Below are positions 6,674 through 12,582 of a stretch of DNA of 12,593 nucleotides, piece by piece. Position 1 is the first letter of the stretch, and every line of letters begins with the position of its first letter. The notes under the pieces were generated by a model, which worked only from the letters and a program-made list of their open reading frames with translations, had not been told where the DNA came from and did not search any database. The stretch comes from an uncultured Lachnospiraceae bacterium (GTDB taxonomy: Bacteria > Bacillota_A > Clostridia > Lachnospirales > Lachnospiraceae). A program made the translations under genes and the position numbers. The DNA lies in contig CAMWWS010000040.1 of NCBI GenBank assembly GCA_947178085.1, positions 1 to 12,593 of the forward strand. The letters run 5' to 3'.

Positions 6674-7586
6674 AGGCTTCCCCCCATCTTTCATTTGGTT
6701 TCATGTTGTAAAGGTTTTGGTCCATCACATAATAACGTCCTTCCTGTACGGCAGTCAGAGAAGCCCAGGCAGGATTCTGTAAAAGCGTGGTTTTCAAAAC
6801 TGCCTGTGCATCTGTAGGGTCTGACCCTTGCAGAACCACAAATATATAGTCAGGATCATATAGCAGGATGGATTCTATGCTTAGTTGTTCCAAAAGACTG
6901 TCTTCGCTGTCTGCTATATTTTTACAGTCCAGATTGGCGAGCATCTCTCCGAGTACGCTTCCCTCACTGTTTTTTACCTTACAACTGCTTCCGGTGGCTC
7001 GGATATACAAAACACTCGGACACGAACCGTCTGCTCTTGCTATGGCATTTTTTACCTGTGACTGAACGGCGGTACCGTATTTTTCGTAATTTTCGGAAAA
7101 GCCGGTAATCTCCGTGCAGATCTTTAACATTCGCAGATAATCTTCAAATGTGTTGACGGAGAAATACGCCGTATTGATTCCCATTTCATCAAAGACAGAC
7201 TCCAGTTCCGTATTCCGGTCTGTGCCACAGCTTGCAATGACAAAATCAGGATTGCAGGCAATCAGTTCTTCTATGTTCAGCTCCTTTGCGGCACCCAGAT
7301 TGACAATATCCTTCCGCAGAGGTAAATCAAAATAGATCCAGGTAGAGTTGGTCGTAGCGACGATTTGATCCACCCCTCCGGCAAGATACCAAATATCCGC
7401 GAAGCTGGCAATCAGACAAACCACCCGTTCCGGGCGATCTATCGTTACCTGACGGCCTAAGTCATCCGTAAATGTCACTGCCGTGTTTGAATTTGTTTCC
7501 GAGGACGGCAACGCGTCAGCAGAACTGCCGCAGGCAGTCAGAAGCAGGAGACAGCATAACATAATAATAAAATAAAGTTTTTTCAC
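6636..7586 (-). CDS. metal-chelate ABC importer substrate-binding lipoprotein (TroA/FepB fold)
   Basis: This 316-aa protein starts at a GTG (7584-7586), with AGAAAGGAA about 8 bases upstream. The N-terminus is a lipoprotein signal: KK, a hydrophobic core rich in Leu, then lipobox LTAC with the modified cysteine at residue 19, followed by a Ser/Asn-rich linker. The mature part opens with FTDDLGRQVTIDRPERVVCL, the standard first strand of the periplasmic binding protein class that carries siderophores, heme and B12. It ends in a helix after NERWGEAYEKLADILYPAQ. It would be lipid-anchored on the outer face of the membrane and would deliver ligand to the permease. It is the first gene of the operon, which continues to cysG. 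Ligand identity cannot be read from the sequence. Confidence 0.9.
   Translation of the reverse strand: MKKLYFIIMLCCLLLLTACGSSADALPSSETNSNTAVTFTDDLGRQVTIDRPERVVCLIASFADIWYLAGGVDQIVATTNSTWIYFDLPLRKDIVNLGAAKELNIEELIACNPDFVIASCGTDRNTELESVFDEMGINTAYFSVNTFEDYLRMLKICTEITGFSENYEKYGTAVQSQVKNAIARADGSCPSVLYIRATGSSCKVKNSEGSVLGEMLANLDCKNIADSEDSLLEQLSIESILLYDPDYIFVVLQGSDPTDAQAVLKTTLLQNPAWASLTAVQEGRYYVMDQNLYNMKPNERWGEAYEKLADILYPAQ
6677..6685 (-). promoter_or_regulatory. ribosome binding site inside the binding-protein gene
   Basis: On the minus strand a GGGGGGAAG run precedes ATG 6673. It lies inside the last codons of the upstream lipoprotein gene. It favours the 6673 start of the permease over 6694, which has no good Shine-Dalgarno sequence. 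Confidence 0.5.
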
Positions 7587-7604
7587 AGGGCATTTCCTTT
7601 CTAT

Positions 7605-7637
7605 TTAAAATTATCTTAAAATTATCATAGATTTATC
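7605..7637 (-). repeat. 2.7 tandem copies of an 11-bp AT-rich repeat at the transporter promoter
   Basis: On the plus strand TTAAAATTATC occurs perfectly at 7605-7615 and 7616-7626, and a third degenerate copy (8/11) at 7627-7637. Read on the minus strand these are GATAATTTTAA units one helical turn apart. GATAAT is the hexamer from which Fur boxes are built, so this may be an iron-dependent operator. It overlaps the predicted -10 and start point. The regulator is inference. Confidence 0.5.
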
Positions 7638-7656
7638 TTAGACCTATTTCAGGTCT
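7624..7656 (-). promoter_or_regulatory. candidate promoter of the importer-cysG operon with a 6-5-6 dyad over the -35
   Basis: On the minus strand a CTGAAA -35 (7647-7652) and TATGAT -10 (7624-7629) are 17 bp apart. A perfect inverted repeat AGACCT-N5-AGGTCT (7640-7656) covers the -35. The -35 matches the consensus in only four of six bases, so this may be a repressed or activator-dependent promoter. Confidence 0.35.
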
Positions 7657-7686
7657 GTTTTCAGTAAAATAAAAGAATCGCAACAG

Positions 7687-7744
7687 ACAAAAGGGCATAG
7701 ATTTCCCTTACCATAATGGAAAGAGAAATCGTTTCAAAGCCCTT
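7687..7744 (-). terminator. long imperfect hairpin, probable terminator of the 852-aa reductase gene
   Basis: The arms are AAGGGC (7691-7696) / GCCCTT (7739-7744), then GATTTC (7700-7705) / GAAATC (7725-7730), then an inner CCA/TGG stem around a TTA loop, with small internal loops between. On the minus strand the outer arm runs into TTTT. It lies about 60 bases after the stop of the reductase gene and before the importer promoter. The T tract is short, so termination may be partial. Confidence 0.5.
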
Positions 7745-7805
7745 CATCGTCTTATGCGATCCGGCAGATTAATCTTAACTTTTAAATTCTGACAAAAATA
7801 TTCGT

Positions 7806-10364
7806 TTAGCAGGTCGCGCCGCCTTTTACGGTTTTTTGTAAAATGGCAGCTTTATCAATAGTATCGGAAAGCAGCTTTGCGTTAACATAGTCAAAGCCTA
7901 AGCGGTTGACGGTGTCGGCAAATCGCTCGCCGGAGATACCCTCGTCGCGGAATAGGAGAATTGCTTTCTCCACAACATCAATCACTTCTTCCTCGCTGCT
8001 GAAAATCTTGGTCAGCGGAGTGCCGTGTGCAACCTTTTTACCCCAACGGCCGCCGATATAGATTTTGAAGCCTTCTTTATACTCTTCCAGTGCGCCGAAT
8101 GGACATCTGCCCTTGCAGCGGCCACAGTTGTTGCAGGCATCGGGATCAATGCGTACCTTACCATCGACTACCTTAGCTACCTTGACAGGACAGTTCTCTT
8201 CAACTTGACACTTCTTGCAGCCACGGCATTTAGAAAAGTCCACCATAGGAACGCGCTGACCGATGATACCTAAATCATTCAGGTCAGGCTTAACACAGTT
8301 GTTAGGACAACCGCCTACTGCAATTTTGAACTTATGAGGCAGAGTAACGCCGTGATAACCCACATAGAAGCGTTCATGCAATTTTTCGGATAAGCCATAT
8401 GTATCGGCTAGACCATACTGACAGGTAGTACCTTTGCAGGAAACAACAGGTCGTACCAGTGAACCGGTGCCTCCAGTGGTCAGACCGTGCTCATTTAAAT
8501 AGTCAATCAACGGCTGGATGTTTTCGTGCTTAACACCCTGAATCTCCAGCGTCAGACGGGTGGTCATGGTAACGGCGCCTGAACCGAAAATTTCAGAAGC
8601 CTCAGCGATGGTCCGGTGTTCATCCGCTGTAATCTTTCCGTTGCGGGTAATGACGCGTACATTGAAAACATCGGGATAACGTTTATCCTGCAGACAACCC
8701 AGAGCTTTAACGCGCTTAATCTCTTCCGGAGGAAGAACGCCGCCCGCAAACTGTACCTTGACATTATTGATAAAGGCACCGCCCTCTAAAACGCGGGTGT
8801 TGGTGTAACCCAAAGCCTTCAAACGGTTTTGCAGGAAGTAGCCGCGCTTGCCTTTGGCACAAACGAGCAGAAGTTTTTCATCTGTTCCAATGCCGTCAAT
8901 CGGCGCGGTAACTTTGCCCAAATCAACCCACTTTGCACCGGGAATGGTAGCAGCGGGATGGGCATCGATGACACGGTAGCCATTGGCTTTTCCTGCGGCG
9001 TACTCGGCGGGCGTAAAAGTTTCAAATGAACCCATCATCTTGTTTTCCAGTATGTAGCACGCCTGCACAAAAGGATGAATGGCAGTGGAGAATGGAGGCG
9101 CATAGGCGAAATCCAATGTGTCAAAATCCTCAATCGCTGCGTTCATGGCAATGCCAGTAACAGCGATATCCACCATCTTATCTACCGCGCCTGCGCCTAA
9201 GACCTGAATACCTAACAGCTTATGGGTACTCTTGTCGGCAATCAGCTTGGTAACAAAAGAGGAGGCGTCAGAATAGTAATGCGCTTTGTCATCTGTAACA
9301 CAGGTGACTGTAATAACATCATAGCCTGCATCTTTTGCCTGAGCTTCAGTCAGACCGGTGCGGCCTGCGTTCAGATCGCCTGCCAGCTTCACAACACCGG
9401 TTCCCAGACAGCCACCATAGACAGCGTCCTTCCCGGTCAGATTTTTAGCAAGGCAGCGTCCTGTAATGTTTGCAGTTGAACCCATGGCTGACCACTGTCC
9501 TTTGCCGGTGATACGGTTATAAACCTGTGCGCAGTCGCCCACGGCATATATGTCATTTAAGTTTGTTTTTTGATGGTCATCTACCAGGATGGTGCCCCGG
9601 TTCATCTCCAGACCGGACTCCGACAGAAAAGCGGTAGCGGGACGGACGCCGATGGCAAGCACTACCAGTTCGCCCTCGAAGATGCCCACACTGGTGCGGA
9701 TACCGGTGGCTTTTTCATTACCCAGCACTTCCTCCAAAGCGGCGCCGGTAACAATCCGGATACCTTTATTCTGTAACTGACGACGGATATATGCAGCCAT
9801 TTCCACATCAAACAAGTTAGGCATGACCTGGTCCGCCATATCGACAACGGTAACTTTCAGACCCTTGGACAGCAGATTTTCTGCAATCTCCAAACCGATG
9901 AATCCGCCGCCTACGACTACGGCGCTGCCGCAGTGGTTATTTTCTATGTAAGCACGAAGGTCAATAGCATCATTAGGCGTACGCATAGTGAATACACCGG
10001 ACAAATCGGTACCTTTAACGTCAGGTACGAATGGAACGGCGCCTGTAGCAATGACAAGTTTGTCATAGGAAACAGTTTCACCGTTTGCAAAGCTGACGGT
10101 TTTAGCAGCTGCGTCCATGCTTACGGCTTCCATTTCAGTTCTGACTTCTACCCCTGTCAGACTGGTGTACTTTTCAGGCGTATTAACTATTAATTCTTCA
10201 CGGGTTTCGATACTTCCTCCCACATAATAGGGCAGACCGCAGCCGGCGTAAGAGATATCCTTACTCTTGGTATAGACTGTGACCTTTGCACTGCGATCCT
10301 GACGCATCAGTTTTGCAGCGGTTTTTGTGCCGGCAGCAACGCCTCCGATAACAATAACATTCAT
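7806..10364 (-). CDS. CoA-disulfide reductase - rhodanese - siroheme sulfite/nitrite reductase - ferredoxin fusion
   Basis: One 852-aa frame contains four units. (1) Residues 1-445 are an FAD/NAD(P)H CoA-disulfide (persulfide) reductase: GGVAAG at 7-12, the single redox cysteine C42 in SYAGCGLPYYVGG, GGGFIG at 152-157, YAVGDCA near 273, and the dimerisation YAPPFS at 421-426. (2) Residues about 447-535 are a rhodanese with active-site loop C502-AKGKRG. (3) Residues about 560-700 are a half ferredoxin-like domain with MTTRLTLEI, then siroheme/4Fe-4S cysteines C643, C648, C686 and C690. (4) Residues 713-754 carry two 4Fe-4S clusters (C713/716/719/725 and C744/747/750/754). Units 1-2 match the CoADR-rhodanese/Npsr class. 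Units 3-4 resemble AsrC-like small sulfite reductases. It is cytoplasmic and probably reduces persulfide, sulfite or nitrite using NAD(P)H. The start is ATG 10364 with AAAGGAG 8 bases upstream. Domain calls are firm and the net reaction is inferred. Confidence 0.9.
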   Translation of the reverse strand: MNVIVIGGVAAGTKTAAKLMRQDRSAKVTVYTKSKDISYAGCGLPYYVGGSIETREELIVNTPEKYTSLTGVEVRTEMEAVSMDAAAKTVSFANGETVSYDKLVIATGAVPFVPDVKGTDLSGVFTMRTPNDAIDLRAYIENNHCGSAVVVGGGFIGLEIAENLLSKGLKVTVVDMADQVMPNLFDVEMAAYIRRQLQNKGIRIVTGAALEEVLGNEKATGIRTSVGIFEGELVVLAIGVRPATAFLSESGLEMNRGTILVDDHQKTNLNDIYAVGDCAQVYNRITGKGQWSAMGSTANITGRCLAKNLTGKDAVYGGCLGTGVVKLAGDLNAGRTGLTEAQAKDAGYDVITVTCVTDDKAHYYSDASSFVTKLIADKSTHKLLGIQVLGAGAVDKMVDIAVTGIAMNAAIEDFDTLDFAYAPPFSTAIHPFVQACYILENKMMGSFETFTPAEYAAGKANGYRVIDAHPAATIPGAKWVDLGKVTAPIDGIGTDEKLLLVCAKGKRGYFLQNRLKALGYTNTRVLEGGAFINNVKVQFAGGVLPPEEIKRVKALGCLQDKRYPDVFNVRVITRNGKITADEHRTIAEASEIFGSGAVTMTTRLTLEIQGVKHENIQPLIDYLNEHGLTTGGTGSLVRPVVSCKGTTCQYGLADTYGLSEKLHERFYVGYHGVTLPHKFKIAVGGCPNNCVKPDLNDLGIIGQRVPMVDFSKCRGCKKCQVEENCPVKVAKVVDGKVRIDPDACNNCGRCKGRCPFGALEEYKEGFKIYIGGRWGKKVAHGTPLTKIFSSEEEVIDVVEKAILLFRDEGISGERFADTVNRLGFDYVNAKLLSDTIDKAAILQKTVKGGATC

Positions 10365-10437
10365 AACCTTCGCTCCTTTGTTTTTTATTGATGGAAACTG
10401 AAAATTCTGTTCCGATGTTTCTTGGTTTCACCTTTTC

Positions 10438-10466
10438 ATTGTAGCATGAGACTCGCGAAAAATCAA
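10438..10466 (-). promoter_or_regulatory. sigma-A type promoter of the reductase fusion gene
   Basis: Read on the minus strand, TTGATT (10461-10466), a 17-bp spacer and TACAAT (10438-10443) with an upstream TG give an extended -10. The leader of about 70 bases ends in AAAGGAG (10373-10379). The 17-bp spacer is not of MerR type, so the adjacent MerR protein is not expected to act here by DNA untwisting. Confidence 0.65.
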
Positions 10467-10510
10467 TTAACTGTGAGTATCTGATGGAATGGAAACAGGT
10501 TATATTTCTT

Positions 10511-11374
10511 TTAGCCTTTATGCAAATAATAGCGAAAAGCTTCTACAATATAATCGCTGCTGCCAGTACCGTGTTTTGTGTCAAATATTCTTTTTAAGTA
10601 ATCATTGGAGTAGGTTTCAATAATCATGTTGCAATAATTATCATCATCTCCAATTAATTCGGACGGAGCGTTTACACGGGCATAGGCAATAATTTCTTTA
10701 ACTAAATTTTGGATGTAGTCTGAAGCAACATCTTCTCCTTTACGTGAAGCTAATTTAAGAAACTTATCTTCTGTTCTCATTTCTTCCGGAATTTGTGAAT
10801 ACCGGTTGTCCATGATTTCAGAGAAATGTTCTAAATTATGTTTCATAGCTTCGGTGTATTTTTCGATACTGCCGAACTGTTGGATGGCTAGTTTGGCTAC
10901 CTCGGATTCATCATCTTTGATCTTCTGAATAAACATATCAAAATTCTCGATGCTTCCCCAGTGCTTGACGACCTCTTCTGTCTGGTTGGATTTAAAATCT
11001 TCTAAGGCGTTAATATAATCGGACATATCAAATTCTTTAAAACTCATACATTGTTCTCCCTTCTCTAAACGGCTAAGAAGCTGTATAAGTCGTTCCGTTC
11101 GATTACGCTTTAGAAGAAGTAATTCCTTTTGCTTCTTGAAAGCGGATATTTTATCAAAATCAGGCTTTTGCAGAATTTCCTTAATCTCATTTAACTTGAA
11201 ACCTAATTCCTTAAAAAACAGGATTTGTTGAAGTTTCTGCAATGCTTCATCATTATATAAGCGATAGCCGGACTGTGTTAATTCACTTGGTTTTAACAGC
11301 CCGATTTCATCATAGTATTGCAGAGTGCGTATGCTGATACCTGTTAATTCTGCAACTTGACTTATGGTTCTCAT
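10511..11374 (-). CDS. MerR-family regulator with TipAS-type ligand domain
   Basis: This 287-aa protein has an N-terminal MerR domain (residues 1-70: ISQVAELTGISIRTLQYYDE, then QSGYRLYNDEAL). A basic coiled-coil linker (about 78-105) follows. The C-terminal part of about 170 residues, containing TEEVVKHWGSIENF, fits the TipAS antibiotic-recognition fold. TipAL and Mta are full-length relatives that activate multidrug or self genes when the TipAS domain binds a drug. A second FGSIEKYTEAM segment in the TipAS part echoes the first. The start is ATG 11374, with AAAGGAG at 11384-11390. The gene has its own 19-bp-spacer promoter, so autoregulation is likely. No clear terminator separates it from the reductase gene 146 bases downstream, so read-through is possible. 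The ligand is unknown. Confidence 0.88.
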   Translation of the reverse strand: MRTISQVAELTGISIRTLQYYDEIGLLKPSELTQSGYRLYNDEALQKLQQILFFKELGFKLNEIKEILQKPDFDKISAFKKQKELLLLKRNRTERLIQLLSRLEKGEQCMSFKEFDMSDYINALEDFKSNQTEEVVKHWGSIENFDMFIQKIKDDESEVAKLAIQQFGSIEKYTEAMKHNLEHFSEIMDNRYSQIPEEMRTEDKFLKLASRKGEDVASDYIQNLVKEIIAYARVNAPSELIGDDDNYCNMIIETYSNDYLKRIFDTKHGTGSSDYIVEAFRYYLHKG

Positions 11375-11398
11375 TCTTATCAGCTCCTTTAGTTAGTA

Positions 11399-11442
11399 GA
11401 GAAGCAAGATAGAAATTGCCGGCTAATATCTATTTTGCTCTC
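11399..11442 (-). other. long imperfect inverted repeat in the leader of the TipAS-type regulator
   Basis: The arms GAGAGCAA..ATAGA..ATT and AAT..TCTAT..TTGCTTCTC surround an AGCCGGC loop (all read on the minus strand). Three paired blocks of 4+4, 5 and 3 bp are broken by single mismatches or bulges. The element starts about two bases after the predicted transcription start and ends 8 bases before the ribosome binding site, so the mRNA would begin with this hairpin. Confidence 0.5.
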
Positions 11443-11450
11443 TTGAGATT

Positions 11451-11481
11451 AGAATACAGTATCACGTAGCGTGGGAGTCAA
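11451..11481 (-). promoter_or_regulatory. classic MerR promoter and operator (19-bp spacer, CACG-CTA-CGTG dyad)
   Basis: On the minus strand a near-consensus TTGACT (11476-11481) and TATTCT (11451-11456) are separated by exactly 19 bp. The spacer holds the palindrome CACGCTACGTG (11462-11472). The layout is that of MerR-family targets such as those of Mta and BmrR. It reads into the MerR/TipAS gene, so autoactivation is expected. Confidence 0.8.
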
Positions 11482-11657
11482 TACTTTTTTCTAAAACTTT
11501 TATCATTTATTTTTGGGATAGATTTTGACAGATATACCTCTAGCTACTTTTGACAATCTTGTTGTCATCAAAAATACTTTGCTTAATAGTGTACTCGCAC
11601 TTTTTTTAAGTCCATTTTTAATAGTAAGGACAATGCATCTGATACAGTTTCTATATT

Positions 11658-11762
11658 TTAATCGATAAAGACATTGTTACTTATATCCAAAGCATTTACG
11701 ATTTTCGGCAGTTGGTTGGGATTGTGAATGCTATACTCAGATTTTGTGATTCTCTGTAGTGA
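11658..11762 (-). pseudogene. remnant of an XRE-type helix-turn-helix regulator
   Basis: The minus-strand frame ending at TAA (11658-11660) encodes 34 residues, with the segments SLQRITKSEYSIHNPNQ and LPKIVNALDISNNVFID. This follows the second half of an HTH_3 domain: the recognition helix with an 'L.RI.K.E' pattern, then the 'NP..L.KI..ALDIS...F' helices. An in-frame TAG at 11763-11765 precedes it, and no start codon or first helices could be found in any frame upstream. It is best read as the 3' end of a truncated gene. The match is by pattern only. Confidence 0.45.
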
Positions 11763-11843
11763 CTAGTTCAATTCTATCATACTGGGATAAATATATGTTC
11801 TGGAAATGAAAGGACAGGACTATGTGGAGAATGAAAAAATGTA

Positions 11844-11892
11844 GCGGCAAAAGAAGCAGGGGTTTCGTCGAGCTGCTTTTGTGTCTAGCCGC
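11844..11892. other. GC-richer hairpin in AT-rich DNA
   Basis: GCGGC (11844-11848) pairs with GCCGC (11888-11892), and AAGCAG (11854-11859) with CTGCTT (11873-11878). There is an internal loop and a 13-base apical loop. No T tract follows on either strand, so it is not an ordinary terminator. It could be a small structured RNA piece or a relic of a mobile element. Confidence 0.3.
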
Positions 11893-12261
11893 TTATGTTG
11901 AGGGAAGCGGTGGATAAAGAACTTGGTAGTATTTTGCTCATTAGCAGAAAAGTAAATTTCTATTTATTTTTTAAATAATATTGTAGGTTTGGATTTTGTA
12001 TGATAGTGATATAAAATTGTATTCATGTAAATTTTACTACATTTTTGACTTTTTTTGAAATACTATGGAAAGCTATAATTAAAAGAAATATAATAGAATT
12101 ATCATATATCAGAGAAAAGCATAAGTGTTTATATTCGTGAATAGCTATTAAGCAGTAAATTTATGGATAAAGTGAAAATTTTACATTAGGTGTTATCGTT
12201 TTGAAAATCTAACACTTTAGTAGTAATAAATTAATGGAGAAGCAGAACAATTGGCATGTAG

Positions 12262-12494
12262 AAATGTGATGGTAGTCTGGAAGAAAATCTTGCATTTGAC
12301 TTGCCTTTACTGGAAGAATTAATGAACAGGTTATTTGATAGTAAAAATAATTATTGTTTTGATTCCATTAGGCTGTTGCTGGAGTATTTAATGTACTTCT
12401 TATAGAAATGGGTGAAGAATATTTTGGAAGTAAAAACTCTAATATTGATGTACTGTTTTATATAGGAGTTCGAGATGTATGGTGGTTATTATAG
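12262..12494 (+). pseudogene. possible decayed ORF, two overlapping frames
   Basis: One frame is open from 12262 to a TAG at 12403-12405 (47 codons, including AFDLPLLEELMNRLFDSKNN). A second frame is open from 12372 to a TAG at 12492-12494 (including GVFNVLLIEMGEEYFGSKN). The two pieces overlap and have ordinary amino-acid composition, as expected of one gene broken by a frameshift. Neither has a start with a ribosome binding site. I do not recognise the family. Confidence 0.25.
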
Positions 12495-12527
12495 TGCCAA
12501 TTAATTTATAATGTTTAAAAATATCTT

Positions 12528-12582
12528 GGGTACAATTTGAGTACACCAGTTTGAAAACCGCATAAAGCAGCAAAAACCGTAT
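12528..12582. repeat. short direct repeats at the right edge, possible attachment-site region
   Basis: GTACA occurs at 12530-12534 and 12541-12545 (11 bp apart). AAAACCGCAT (12554-12563) recurs as AAAACCGTAT (12573-12582, 9/10 match, 19 bp apart). Short phased repeats of this kind are found near tyrosine-recombinase attachment sites. No integrase gene lies in the window, so this is only suggestive. Confidence 0.25.

Noticed and set aside
6674..6694. Permease start at ATG 6694
   Set aside because: It has no good ribosome binding site and increases the overlap with the lipoprotein gene. ATG 6673 is preceded by a G-rich Shine-Dalgarno-like run.
11503..11568. 21-codon minus-strand ORF beginning MTTRLSKVARG
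   Set aside because: It has no ribosome binding site, is very short, and sits in degraded AT-rich DNA. The resemblance to known N-termini is too short to trust.
12045..12080. Promoter-like TTGACT and TATAAT near 12045-12080
   Set aside because: The two boxes are separated by about 23 bp and no gene follows. Such matches arise by chance in AT-rich DNA.
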